A DNA stretch of 64,000 nt, taken from positions 19,707,669 through 19,771,668 of the forward strand of contig CM060326.1 in assembly GCA_030674155.1 (NCBI GenBank). Reading direction: 5' to 3'. Shown in pieces: positions 22,551-41,320 of this stretch. A program made the translations under genes and the position numbers. Numbering within the stretch: the stretch's first letter is position 1; each line of letters opens with the position of its first letter. Source of the stretch: Stramonita haemastoma. Lineage: Eukaryota; Mollusca; Gastropoda; Neogastropoda; Muricidae. Below the pieces are notes generated by a model. It was not told the DNA's origin. It saw nothing but the letters and a program-made list of their open reading frames with translations, and did no database searches.

Positions 22551-23821
22551 GCAAAGACGGATCTGTGGTGATAACACCGTTAAAAAAACCCACCACGCAT
22601 GAATCAGCTTCTACTCTTTCTGCGTTCCCTTAATAAATCAATAGAATATCAGCGTCTGCCCAAACACCCAAAACAACAAAGCCCCAAACCAAAACCCACA
22701 CCACAGTACACCCGATGTTTAACATAAACATGGTGTGACGTTGTAATTCTGAACACCAGTAGCCACAAGGGGAAAAAAAGAAAGAAAATCACACTTATTT
22801 TGAAACATGCAGAAGGACACGGCATAAACTGCCACCAGTCCTGGAGGCCTTCACCCAATTAAACAAATCCTGATCACACCAAGCCAAGCCCGATATATAC
22901 CTTGCTTTAAACCCACAACATTTTTCAAGCTACAAAATCCTTCAAGCATAAGGGTACGTCCAATGCAGATGAAAAATTAAAACAAGACCTTGTACAAAGG
23001 AAGCGCAAGGATTTCCATGATTCACTCCAAAAATCCAACACTGACTCTGAAAAAATCATTTGATATTTACAATAAATGCCGAATCATCATCTTCTAGTTC
23101 AAAATCGTTACGTCTGTCTTGTGCAAAACATTTCAGTTATTCCTCACACAAAAGCAGTTTTGAGGAGATACGATTTCCTTCGCTTTTATAGTCGCTTTAA
23201 ATAAGGAAATAAATTTCCTTCACTTTTATAGTCACTTTAGATTAGAATTCCATAATCACTAAATAGCACCTTAACTCTGATATAAAAATTGGTCATAATC
23301 TCAGCACTGTTTATCTAGGGCATCCAAATATAAATAATTTTGGTGTTTTTTAAAAAAAAATCTCCAACTTGATATGTGTTTTACGTTTTACTGAGAGGAC
23401 AATCAGGTTTCAGATATTCATAAACTATGTTTGTCAATCAAAATGAGAATACAAATAAAAACTGACTTAGCTTTATAAAGACTATTAAACAACTTGGAAT
23501 TTTGCCAAAACATGAACACTTACTGTAGTCAGCAAACTATGGAGATTCCACACTTGTTCTCTCTTGCATGGCGCAAGACACTGATAACCTTAAGTTTGAA
23601 TATTGCTCAAAAATCAAAATGCCACAGAGAAATACCACAAGCATTTGCACTGTTATCGGATCAAATGCACAATTTTCCATCATAGAAAGCTGAAAACAAC
23701 TCGGTAACAAAAAAATACTTAAATGCCTGATCTTGTGACAATGGTTATCCCTGGAGATACAAACATTCCAAAACTATATATCATACCTACAAACAAAACA
23801 ACACAACACAAAACAGCCATC

Positions 23822-30520
<6,699 letters not shown>

Positions 30521-30576
30521 TCCTGAACAGTGACCAAGGATTTAGTTACTAACTATCTTGTTTCTTTTGTATTCAT

Positions 30577-30623
<47 letters not shown>

Positions 30624-31002
30624 GTCTCTCTCTCTGGTCTCTCTCTCTGGCTTTTTTTTTTTTTTTAAAATAATTTCAATGACATTGGAATACACACTAT
30701 TAATTGCTATTGATTGCTTGTTTGTTGTATAGGTCGAATGCAAGCGCTTTGATTTGTTTTGGTAAGGTATAGTGCTATATATAAACTCCAATCATTATTA
30801 TTATGTGCTTGTTTTCACATCTAGTCCATGCGACTGTGTGCGTGTGATATACGTAAATTTTGTTATCGGTGCAAATGACCTCCTCCTCTGAAAGACAAAA
30901 CCAGATCAAAGCAGCTACAAAAAATACACACACAGAAAAGGTTTTAATATGGTGCAAGTTGGCTACTGTGTGTGTCAGTGTGTCTCTGTGTGAGAGTGTT
31001 TG

Positions 31003-31003
31003 A

Positions 31004-31071
<68 letters not shown>
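31003..31071 (+). repeat. (GT)n microsatellite
   Basis: About 33 uninterrupted GT units, directly adjoining the tail of a minus-strand SINE. Confidence 0.95.
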
Positions 31072-31073
<2 letters not shown>

Positions 31074-31325
31074 ATTTTTAAAAATTCTTTTATTTCAAGG
31101 ATAATGGAAGAATTTATGTGCTTTTTTACATCCAGTCCCCAAGTGTTGGCAGTTTTGTCATCTACTCCTACTGGCACACAATGGCCTACTCTTCCAAAAA
31201 GTGGAATGGCTTTTAATGGGTGCACAAAGGAAAGTTTCAGACCCAAATGGGATTCGATCCACTGCACACTTTGACCAGGACTTTTCGCTTTCTAGACAGG
31301 CGCATTACCTCTAGACCACCGATTC
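31072..31325 (-). mobile_element. SINE with family A 3' half but a different tRNA-like head
   Basis: On the minus strand the head reads GGTGGTCTAGAGGTAATGCG with A-box-like TGGTCTAGAGG and a GGATCGAATCCC B-box. The 3' half (AAGAGTAGGCCATTGTGTGC, GGGGACTGGATGTAAAAAAG, CCATTATCCTTGAAATAAAA) is that of family A. This looks like a distinct subfamily made by head exchange. Confidence 0.75.
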
Positions 31326-31684
31326 ACATTGCTCCCAACAAGAGTGAAATTACTAAAGAAGGTGAAGCCATTGTCTCCTGAGTACTATATATTCTAATTG
31401 TAAAAATACAGTCTACAGCACAGTCTTACGAAAAGTCGCTTCTTCCCCCTTAACTCTGCTGTGAGTCATTAATATGGCACTGTACTCAAGAGCTGTACAT
31501 AACTTCCTCCATTCATGTCAGCTGTGTATTGTCTTTGCTGTACTGTGTGCCTGTGCATGTTGTACTGTACTTGGCCCTTAAGGGATGACTTTTAGTGCTT
31601 TTTGACTTGACTTGAGTGTGAAAGTCCGGGTTTCAGTATATGGTTTCCTTGTTTATTCTGCAAAGCTGTCTGTCCACCATTCAG

Positions 31685-31693
31685 TGTGTGTGG

Positions 31694-31759
<66 letters not shown>

Positions 31760-31805
31760 ATGCATGCGTGTGCGCTTGCATGTGTGTGTGTGTGTGCATG
31801 CATGC
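31685..31805 (+). repeat. (GT)n microsatellite
   Basis: GT tract with GCATGC variants at its 3' end. Confidence 0.95.
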
Positions 31806-32589
31806 TGCAAGCGAGCATATGTGTATGTGTGTTGTGTGTTTTCAGGTCCATTCATTACATCAATACACGGTGATATAGACATGCCCACAGTCACACAAAT
31901 AAGCCTATAAATACCTCATCTCTCTCTCTTTCTCCCTCTCTCTCTCTCTCTTATCTATCTATCTATCTACCTATCTAGTCTTTCTTACTCTCACTCTTAA
32001 AACTGTGGTTACACACACACACACTCAGGCATGTGTATAAACTATATATATAATTATAATATATAAATATATATATATATATATATTATATCCACAACTA
32101 AGCAAAGATCATTCAGGAGAAGAAATATATTAGCAACTGATGTTATGAATTACTGAGAATCATAAACCATCTTGAACAGTATGAATTATCTAGTCTCTCC
32201 TAATAAACATGTCAAGAAAAATTGGGCAATCAAACAATAAATGGGGGATTGAAAGGGGTTTAGAACAACAGTAAGCTACATTACTACATGTCTAGTATTC
32301 CAGGCATTTTGTCTCAATTTACATATTAACATTTTACATTTCCATGAACAAGAAATATTTCAGTGGTTGTTTTTTCTTGATTATTGAGAATGAGTACAAT
32401 AAATTTATCACTAATTTTATGTTGACAGTCCGGAATCGGAATCAAGCACTTCAGTACTGCACTCAGAGATACCTGGCTATGCCAAAGAATTAGTAGACCT
32501 ACCAGCTCATTTCAATACGTTCTACGATGAGAAGAGATCCAGCAAGTTATTATCATAATGATGCCTCTGCTTGCAATAAAATGTATCAG

Positions 32590-32637
32590 GAATTGTGTGT
32601 TGTGTGAGTGTGAGTGTGTGTGTGTGTGTGTGTATGT

Positions 32638-32674
<37 letters not shown>

Positions 32675-32910
32675 GTTGTGTCTGTGCATGGGTGTGGGAA
32701 TGTGTGTGCGTGTTCATGCGTGTGCATGCATGTGTGCATGTGAATGTGCGTGTGTGTGTGTGTGTCTGTCTGTGTATCTGTAAGTCAGTATATTTAAATG
32801 TATGTTCTTAGGTGAATGACTGTGTGTGTGTGTGTGCTGTGTGTGTGTGTACGCGCGCGTGTGCATGCATGCATGATTGTGTGTGTGTTTGTGTGTGTAC
32901 ATGAGAGACA
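32590..32910 (+). repeat. (GT)n microsatellite cluster
   Basis: Several interrupted GT tracts with TGCATG-type variants. Confidence 0.95.
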
Positions 32911-32957
32911 GAGAGAGACACACTGATGGATGGATGAACACACTAACAAAAACTCAG

Positions 32958-33125
<168 letters not shown>

Positions 33126-33564
33126 GATACGGAGAGACAGAGAAACAGAGACAGACAGGCAGAGACACAGAGACAGACAGACCAAAAGAAAGACAGACTG
33201 AAAAGAGACAAGACAGACAGACACACAGACTTGACAGAAAAACGGACAGACAAAAAACAAGGAGACAGAGACAGAAGCCAAGGTAGAGCGACCCTGACAA
33301 CACATCATCCTTCCTGATCTGAAGTTAAGCCGATGATTGCCAAGACCTGTCCATTTTCTACTTGTTAAATAAAAAAAAAGATAAAGATAAAAGCCCTCAG
33401 ATTCATGGCTCACCTGAATACTTCCTTCACACGCAACAAAAACAATAGCAAGTGTGCAAATAATACCTTGGTTTGGAAATCTATCTTGAAACCAAATAAT
33501 CTTGGCCTAAATTCAAAGATCTATTGCAAACAAAGAGGGATGCATGCCTGAAGCAACCACTAAA

Positions 33565-33596
33565 GATAAAGAGAGGGAGGGAGGGAGGGAGGGAGG

Positions 33597-33694
<98 letters not shown>

Positions 33695-33717
33695 AGACAG
33701 AGACAGAGAGACAGAGC

Positions 33718-33748
<31 letters not shown>

Positions 33749-33750
33749 GA
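33565..33750 (+). repeat. (GGGA)n-(GA)n-(GACA)n compound microsatellite
   Basis: GGGAG units, then GA repeats, then ACAG units, in the same order as several other loci in the window. Confidence 0.95.
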
Positions 33751-34014
33751 CACAGAAGGAGAGAGAGAGGGGTGATCTGTGCCTTAAGCAACTGATGCCC
33801 ATAATTTATAAAAGTGATAATAATGACAGTAATATTAGTAAGTTACAGATAAATAATAACAGCCACAAAGCAAATCTGAAACAATATAATATTTAATGGA
33901 CATTTGAAGGTAAAAGCCCACATTTTACAGTATTAATTCTGAAACTATGAACACCCTCTTCTTGAAAACTCGCAATGTTTAACATATATAATCATAATAG
34001 TAGGTTCATGCTCT

Positions 34015-34200
34015 TTTTTCTTTTCTCTTCTTTCTTTCTTTTCTTTTCTTTTTGTTCCCTTCCTTTCTTTTCTTTTCTTTTGTTTCCTTCCTTTCTTTCT
34101 TCTTGCTAAAGTTCTTTCTTTTGTTTTCCTTTCTTTCTTTTTCTTTCTTTCTTTCTTTTCTGTTTTTCTTTCTTTCCTTCTTACTTTCTTTTTTACCCTC
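34015..34200 (+). repeat. (CTTT)n low-complexity tract
   Basis: Imperfect TTTC/TTCC repeats. Both strands give spurious lysine- or phenylalanine-rich frames. Confidence 0.9.
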
Positions 34201-35099
34201 TTTTTGTGTTGCTGTTTTTTTGTTAATGAAAATACTTAAAATCAACAAAAGTCAAGTTATTTACACCAAACCTGTTTTGACTGTCAGACAGAACGAAAGC
34301 AACTGCTGTCACCCTTTGAAGAACAAGGACTTGTAACTCCACCAGCGCAACATGTATGTATACATGTATGTGAACTTCAGCCCGAAGCCGGCTCTTTTTA
34401 TACACCCATCTATCTCGCCACTTGTCAGACAGCAGTCACATGGTTTCATTTCACTGTGCAGTGGGGGTGAAGAGGATACTTTGTGCAAGTATATGACTGC
34501 TATCGTAACTTCCTATCAAGTATTAAGAGTAAATCCAGCAGTACCGATAAGTCCATTTCAGCAGCAGTGGGTCAATCTCCCCCATTTTTTTTTTTTTTTA
34601 CTTTTTTTTTTTTTTTTAGCTAGTTTGAGAGCAGGTAAAAGTGACTATATTTTATTGGGGGGAGGGAGGATTGGTTCTGGTGGGGGGGGGGGTGGGGTGC
34701 TTTTTTTGGTGTTTTTTTTGTTTTGTTTTGTTTTTTTACAAATGATTTATAAAGTATTAAGCTTCTTATACTTAATCAGCTTTCTGTCTCAGCTATTATT
34801 TTTTTTTTTTTTTTTTTGTAGTTGTTAAGTAGTACTCGATAAGCAGCAGAACTTTTTCTTTTGGTCTATTTTAACAGTAAGTTATAGAAAAAGACAGACA
34901 GACAGACAGACGACAGACACAAACACACACACACACAAACACACTAGACTAGGAGTTCAAGTTCTACACAAACTTGTATAATAGAAAGTAGAAGTATGTA
35001 TCATTGGCAATGAAGGTCCTTGTCAAGTTCAGCTCAGGTCAAACTGAAACAATGAGCAACTTTTCCTGTTTTCGCCCAGCTGATGAACACCATGTTCTC

Positions 35100-35445
35100 A
35101 TAAATACCAGCCAAGGTTCGAACCACCACCAAGATGCCTGTTCAAGATTTTTCCCCCCTGTAATTATTGGAACCAAATCTCCCCCTCCTCTCCCTCCCCC
35201 CCCCCCCCCCCCACCTCCCAAGAGTCCTTCGATGGCCGCCACCAAGTCGCCTGTTCAAGATTTTTTCCCCTGGAATTATTGGTACCAAATCTCCCCCCTT
35301 CCACTAGAGTCCTTCAGAAGGGAATATAAACCAAGAGTATGTGCACTAACACACAGAGAAAATCTTGCGCACCGGGTAAAACCCATTCTGTTTTTCGGAA
35401 GAGTAGGCCATTGCATGCTGGTAGGAGGGAATGCCAGTATTTTTT
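35100..35445 (+). mobile_element. SINE family A copy with internal duplication
   Basis: CGCACCGGGTAAAACCCATT, then AGAGTAGGCCATTGCATGCT, mark the 3' half. The front part is duplicated: CACCAAG..GCCTGTTCAAGATTTTT, AATTATTGG.ACCAAATCTC and AGAGTCCTTC appear twice (from about 35127 and about 35238), separated by a C run. Confidence 0.65.
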
Positions 35446-35509
35446 ATTTCAAATGCATGCATAGTGGTATTGTGTTTAGACATCATCCATGAAGTTTGAA
35501 TGTGGCTTC

Positions 35510-35605
35510 CTTAATGGCGTTTAAATAGTTGCATAAAAAATATTACATTTATGCAAAAATGTCAACAGTAGTGAACATGAAGCTCTAGCTAAGGGAAAAA
35601 GAAAA
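35510..35605 (+). repeat. dispersed repeat family C, diverged copy
   Basis: CTTCCTTAATGGCGTTTAAA and AGTGAACATGAAGCTCTAGC then TAAGG match the ends of the family. Confidence 0.5.
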
Positions 35606-35696
35606 CAAAAAAAATCTGCGGGCATACACACATTATTATGCATGTGCATTTGTATACAAGCTAGCACACACATCTGGTATGATGTGCATGTATGCA

Positions 35697-36330
35697 CACA
35701 CACACACACGCACACACGCATGCACACATGCAAGCAAGCATGCACCCTACACACACACACTCAAACACACACACACGTAAACACACACACACACAATATG
35801 TAAACACACTCACACACGTAAACCCACACACACATAAAACACACACACATGTTATAGTTCCTATTGTTAGTTAATAGTTAAGTTCTTGTTTACTTTCATT
35901 TTTTAGCCTGAAGGGTTAGTGGGTTTTTTGTTGCTGTTTTTGTTCCCTTATAGTCCAAAACCATAGGCCTACTTGCAGCTAGGTTGTTTTTTTTTGTTTT
36001 TTTTCCCCTCGGTTCTCTTTAATACTTTGTAAAATAGACTGTCAAAGCGTAATCACACACGCACACGCGCGCGCACACACTCACACACACATACACTCAC
36101 ACTCACGCACGCATTCACGCATGCACACACAGACACACACACGCGCGCACGCACGCGTGTGCGCGTACACATGCACACACACACACTCACACACTTGCCT
36201 GTCTGATATCACTATTTAGTGGAAGGACGTTAAACTGAAGAACAACACACACGCACGCACGTACACACACAAACACGCACACACACACACAAACACACAA
36301 ACACACACACACACGTAAACATACACACAC
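35697..36330 (+). repeat. (CA)n microsatellite clusters
   Basis: CA-rich tracts at 35697-35850 and 36050-36325, with CGCACGCA variants, separated by T-rich unique sequence. Confidence 0.9.
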
Positions 36331-36533
36331 TTTACTTAGAAAATCAAGTTCTGATAGAGCTGCTTCCAACTTTCTTCATTATATACATGAAGTACGCTAT
36401 AATTGTGTGTATGGTAGGGCAACCTTACAGCCGTATGAATTATGAATATTTTATTATCTCAAAAAACAGAAGTCTGGATGGGTTACAGGCCACACATAAA
36501 ACATCAAACATTAATCATTAGTGTGTGGTCACA

Positions 36534-36534
<1 letters not shown>

Positions 36535-36571
<37 letters not shown>

Positions 36572-36605
36572 ACACACAGTGACACACTCACACACACACA
36601 CACAC
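36535..36605 (+). repeat. (CA)n microsatellite
   Basis: CA repeats with single CCACAC and AGTGAC interruptions. Confidence 0.9.
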
Positions 36606-36828
36606 ATTCATACACATAGTGTCTGAGTTTGCGTGCACACATATTCACACAAAAGTGACAAATAGTACAACTAGCATATCAAATGTTAAGACTGTTATTG
36701 CATGATTAATTAGTATCAATTCTTTTTTATGCACTACGTTCCATCAAAAATATAATATATAAGTGTGACACTCAGTTAAACAGAAAGACTCGCCTCTTCA
36801 AAGCATTCCATATTTATACTGAGTCATG

Positions 36829-36829
<1 letters not shown>

Positions 36830-36888
<59 letters not shown>

Positions 36889-36942
36889 ACTCACTCACTC
36901 ACTCACTCACTCACTCACTCACTCACTCACACACACACACAG

Positions 36943-36991
<49 letters not shown>

Positions 36992-36992
36992 C
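36830..36992 (+). repeat. (CT)n-(ACTC)n-(CA)n compound microsatellite
   Basis: CT repeats at 36832-36884, ACTC units to about 36928, then CA repeats to 36988. Confidence 0.95.
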
Positions 36993-37856
36993 ACACACAC
37001 ACAAACAACTAGGTTACACAAATATATACCTATGTATACTTTTCTACATATATGAACTTGGTTTTGGACTTGTTTGGCTTAATCTAGGCGTTGGAAGTTG
37101 TAAAGAATTCATTCATCTTTCAAACAAAGACTTTATGACTGCCGATGGCAGCACTGGAGTGATCATATTTTACAAAGCAGCGGAATATATTTCAAACATA
37201 GAGACAATGTCTAAGGTCACATCACATTAAAAAATATTGTCCGTCATGTTTGACAACAACTCCAAACCAGCAGAGGAGACAGCTGCTGTTTCAGAAACTG
37301 GGAAGAAATTTGATTGTTATCAAGCCTTATTTCACACCTGATATAGACATACGTTTAAAAATAATTATGGCCGAATTCTGAACTGGAGAATCAAACAGAA
37401 ACGTTCATGAATAAATATGATATCAAACCAGCTTAATGGATATGTCACAGATGGCTGTGCCCAAAACACTGGATGATGAGGTACATTGCGTGCTGTGTTG
37501 TCTAGTATCAGGGGATTTTAGGCAAAAATATATATCCTAGTAAAATTAATATATAGTGGACAGCCTGATTTATTTAGACCATTTAAATAATGTTCATTCT
37601 TGGCAACTAGTTAACCAGAGGCTGTGACCAGTCTTGCTCTGAATGTATTTGTGTAAAGCTTTACAAATAGTCAGCTACCTCCTTGACGTATGAGACAATC
37701 AGCTTTTTGTGAATAAAACATTTGAATTCAGCTTTGTGTTCCAGTTTTCTTTTTCCCACCCTCTCTCCTCTACACGGTTTATCAATTCATAACTTGTTCT
37801 TTTGTTTTCTATTTCTTTTTATGTGCAGAACTTTTTGTTGTTGCTTTTTAAGATAA

Positions 37857-37905
<49 letters not shown>

Positions 37906-37918
37906 TCTCTCTCTTTCT
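36993..37918. other. gene-free stretch
   Basis: Mostly unique AT-rich sequence ending in a (CT)n tract at 37860-37912. Nothing with recognisable coding homology. Confidence 0.5.
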
Positions 37919-38022
37919 TGGGGGACAGAATAGCCTGGTGGTAAGAGTGATGCACATTATGCTCGTGATCTGCTGACCAGGGTTCGAACCTCTTTCACGA
38001 GGATTTTTCCTCTGGAGTGAAC
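37919..38022 (+). mobile_element. SINE family A head fragment
   Basis: GGGGGACAGAATAGCCTGGT, then GGGTTCGAACCTCTTTCACG and AGGATTTTTCCTCTGGAGTG, i.e. tRNA-like head plus the start of the body. It is fused directly to a minus-strand family B head. Confidence 0.75.
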
Positions 38023-38150
38023 ATCGCACATTCACTCTGGGTAGAAGCTGACTGGAATCTGAAAAGCCCCTATGACCTTCTGGAATTTGAACCTGTGATC
38101 TTTCAGTCCATTCCGCAAAGTGCTAACCACTGCTCCTGGGCAGCTGATTA
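38023..38150 (-). mobile_element. SINE family B fragment
   Basis: CACTCTGGGTAGAAGCTGAC, then TTTGAACCTGTGATCTTTCA and GTGCTAACCACTGCTCCTGG, match the head half of the copy at 51945-52190 (CACTCTGGGTAGGAGCTGGC, TTGAACCAGCGACCTTCCAG). Confidence 0.7.
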
Positions 38151-38809
38151 ATCAAGCAAAAACTTTTTCAAAAGGTTTATTTTTCCTTCTCACTATTGGC
38201 TGAACATATAATAGGGCTGTGATTACGCCACAAACAAAAGTTTAGTGGTTTTCTTTTTTTACTCTGGGCTGTACATACAGCAGAAAAACAATCATGGAAA
38301 TACCAATAGTGCAAACAAGAAAAGTTTTTACATTGGTGTTAGTTATTGTCTGTTTTGCTTTTGGTTACGTTTTCACTTTTTTGGTTAAACATATGTAACA
38401 GAAATACAACCACAGCACAAACATCAACAGCAACAGAAAGGAAGGTTCATTGTTCGATAAAAATATGATGATCGTTTCGATTCAGATAATCTCATTATGC
38501 ATGCTCAATTTTAGTCTTTTGTTTTCTTGGTCAGAGTAAGATGACCTATAGAGGCAACCGCATTCAGAATCAGATGCATGTCATTTGAAAACAATGACAA
38601 TGACATTATATGCCTCATGACAAATTGATCCGACACTCGGACAGGCATTTTTGCATACAATATCTTTGTAACAAAAGAACATATATACCCAACTTGGACT
38701 TTACAGTAAGTGTTTGTGTAAATGAACTGATGATGATGATGATAATGATGGTGATAATGGTGCGGGTATGTGTATTGGGGGGGGGTTAAGTTATTTTTAT
38801 TTTGAGATT

Positions 38810-39000
38810 AATGAATAAGCACACATGTGCATTTTTTAGATTCTGTCCCTGTGTGCAAGCAGTTTTTGCAAATTTATGTCATCATTTCCCACAGGCATGC
38901 AATGGCTTACTCTTCCCAAAGGCGGAAAGATTTTAACATGTGCGCTGAAACCTACTGCATGCGTTCACACACGGTACCTTGGTTAATAGTCTTTTCACTG
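38810..39000 (-). mobile_element. SINE family A fragment
   Basis: Plus-strand ATGAATAAGCACACATGTGC, GCATGCAATGGCTTACTCTT and AACATGTGCGCTGAAACC are the complement of the 3' half of family A. Confidence 0.7.
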
Positions 39001-39160
39001 TTTTTTTCATTCCTCAGCTACAGTTCTAGATTTACGAACAATGACATATTGCATATAAGACTGTTTTTAATGACCATTAAGGTAGCCATGTTCTGACTTT
39101 GTGGGTGATAAGTTAACATGACACCAGTGTGAATGCAGGGGTTTTTTGTTTGTTTTTTTA

Positions 39161-39428
39161 AACTGTCATTCATTCCTACTGGCATGCAATGACCTACTCT
39201 TCCAAAAGGCGAACAGGTTTCAATGTGTGCACAAGATGTTCTGCACACGTTTGCATAAGAGACATCGGTTTACAGTCACATATGAAGGACTTTTGAGGGA
39301 GTAGATTCAGTACTGATGTGAACTCCAGGGGAAATATCCCCTTGAACTGGTGCCTCAGAGATGGCTCAAACTCAGGCAACAGATCAAGAACGCATCACTC
39401 TAGTCTAACCAACACTGCAACAGGATAT
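39161..39428 (-). mobile_element. SINE family A, host of the piggyBac insertion
   Basis: Plus-strand CATTCATTCCTACTGGCATG, CAATGTGTGCACAAGATGTT, GTACTGATGTGAACTCCAGG and GGGAAATATCCCCTTGAACT, then a head ending AGGATAT at 39428. The remaining head bases (CCTGCCCC) reappear after 41340, so the piggyBac relic split the SINE head. Confidence 0.75.
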
Positions 39429-39562
39429 CCCTCTAGAGCCAGCACACACTTTCACTTGAGTGAAAATTATGTTTCTCTGGTTTTGAACTCAACACAAACA
39501 TATATAAAAAGAATAACTGAGTAAAAACAGTTTATTGGTTAAGAAGTTTTGAAATTTGATAC

Positions 39563-39578
39563 GTATCATATATGATAC
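39563..39578. repeat. 16-bp palindrome, copy 1
   Basis: GTATCATATATGATAC, a perfect inverted repeat, 134 bp inside the left end of the piggyBac relic. An overlapping TGATACGTATCA palindrome lies at 39557-39568. Confidence 0.9.
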
Positions 39579-39610
39579 GCTGGGCTTCTGGGGGAACTTC
39601 AGGACTCTGT

Positions 39611-39626
39611 GTATCATATATGATAC
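39611..39626. repeat. 16-bp palindrome, copy 2
   Basis: GTATCATATATGATAC again, 48 bp after copy 1. Confidence 0.9.
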
Positions 39627-39679
39627 TCTGGGGTAGTGACTAATTTTTAGTAATTTCTTGTAGGAATTCAGAAAGCAGT

Positions 39680-40590
39680 TGCTGTCCTTGTTGAGGCAGA
39701 GGAGCACTTTGCATCTGACCCATCTAGTGAAGGTCAGGCCTGTGCAATGGCCTTGCTGGCCGCGGCCCCTGACTCCCCACACAGGCAGGGGGTCGGTTTT
39801 CCAGAGCTTTTCAGCAGCTTTGTCCTCATCTTTTGTTCCTTTGTCTGCAAAGTGGAGATGGCCAGCCAGCTTCTTGAACTTTTCTCTGGTTAGGGCATCG
39901 GCTACAAGAGCAAAATGGGTCTTGGAGTACCATCAAGCGGCATGCAAAGGGCCTTGTTGAGGCCCATGTGGAGGTAGACCCCTATGAAGATCTCAATCTC
40001 TTTTAGATCTCAATCTCTTTTAGGGTGGTGTTGATGCTGGTCCCATGTTGCTGGACAGAGAACAAACTGGTCTGGTCCTCCACTTTCTTCAGCAGCTCAT
40101 CAGTAATCAGGTAGTTGTAGTTACTCGTAAGGAGTTTTCAGTTGACCTTCAGGAGGATGCTCAAGGTCACCTGTGAACTCTGCTTTCTGTGGTACACAAA
40201 TAGCCCTCAGTCCAGACAGGATTCTGAATACCATCCTGGATGTCTTGCTCTGATCCATCCACTTCCTCTAGCATGACAGAGGCCCGGGGGTTGTCATCCT
40301 CCTCTTCCCAATCACCATTGTTGTCATTCTGACCAATCCTCGCCTAAGGAATGTTGTCTTGCAAAGCAGCCAAAGGAATATCATCTTCCTTGTCCCAATC
40401 TGTTTCTCTCTTTCTCTTTTTTGCTCTCCTCTTTGATGTGCAAGGACCATCATCATCCATTTGTTCAGGACTCCTCTAGCTCTCTCAGTTCTGCCTTGCT
40501 GGGGAAGTACTCATCGCCATAAGATTCATACTCGCTGTCATGAAGGTCAACAGCGTCCATGATGTCTTGAATGTCATCTGTGGTTGACAT
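39680..40590 (-). pseudogene. piggyBac-type transposase remnant
   Basis: The start is likely at 40590 (MSTTDDIQDIMDAVDLHDSE, an acidic leader). A frame break near 40468, an in-frame stop near 40344, another shift near 40165 and a 17-bp direct duplication (AGAGATTGAGATCTAAA-type, about 39990-40023) interrupt it. The DDE/D-type family's N-terminal dimerisation region and the LHF block are visible. The sequence then jumps to WVRCKVLLCLNKDSNCFLNS, resembling the C-terminal Cys-rich zinc-binding domain. The catalytic core is deleted. Confidence 0.8.
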
Positions 40591-40912
40591 CTGTATAGAC
40601 AAACAAACCATATTTTGAGTCTTCCTAACATGGTAGGAGGGAAGAGAGTAAGATAGGAGAGGCAATAGAGAAGGAAGAAGAAGAAAGAAAGACAGAGAGA
40701 AGGGGGAGGGCGGGAGGGAGACTTAGCAGCAAAAAAATGAGATTATGGTTTTCATAATACTATCTATATACTAAAATACCACTACTTCCTTACTTATACA
40801 CCACAAATAACCTTCCCATAAGATAAAATTGCTTCAACTTTGGCATACACAAGGGAATGTAATAACACAAATATTGATACTTAGTCAAGTTATTGTACCG
40901 TAAAAGCCCACT

Positions 40913-40968
40913 GTATCATATATGATACGAGATAAAAATAGCATGGCCCAGAGTATCATATTTGATAC
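40913..40968. repeat. 16-bp palindromes, copies 3 and 4
   Basis: GTATCATATATGATAC at 40913-40928 and GTATCATATTTGATAC at 40953-40968, 40 bp apart start to start, on the transposase-upstream side. Confidence 0.9.
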
Positions 40969-41304
40969 ATATACTTTTAAAAAATTATTTTGTCTTAAAT
41001 ATTAACATTTGCTTTTTATAACTTAGGTATCCTTTCTCCCACATCATAAACACATAAGAACATGAAAAAGTAAAGCAGGATGAGCTTACCTTCAATTAGA
41101 TGATAGTGGATTTTCCTTGAAGCTTTCTGTCACTCCTCGAAGCACGTGTACCCATAAAACAGGAAGTGGTGTCGAAAAGGGAAAAGAAGGGTCCAGAACA
41201 AGCAAGCACAGTAACTTAGTAAATCTACCCTCATTTGAACAGCAGCAGTGCTTTTCCTTGATGTAGCAACTATGTAGCCTTTGGAAGAGTGCTGTGTTTG
41301 TTGT

Positions 41305-41320
41305 GTATCAGATATGATAC
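41305..41320. repeat. 16-bp palindrome, copy 5 (subterminal)
   Basis: GTATCAGATATGATAC, ending 16 bp before the right terminus of the relic. Confidence 0.9.

Noticed and set aside
22266..22596. Repetitive FPLCLGCFLCV-type minus-strand frames
   Set aside because: They arise from short tandem repeats open in several frames, so coding is unlikely.
23494..23685. Short plus-strand frame of complex sequence
   Set aside because: No family motif, no splice signals, AT-rich context and a length expected by chance.
34352..34828. 158-residue plus-strand frame
   Set aside because: It is driven by T and G homopolymer runs (poly-F, poly-G) with no recognisable domain.
39421..39436. 16-bp CAGGATATCCCTCTAG taken as the full piggyBac terminal repeat
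   Set aside because: The outer CAGG also matches the SINE head, and GGATATCC is palindromic. The shorter CCCTCTAG end with ATAT flanks explains both sides better.
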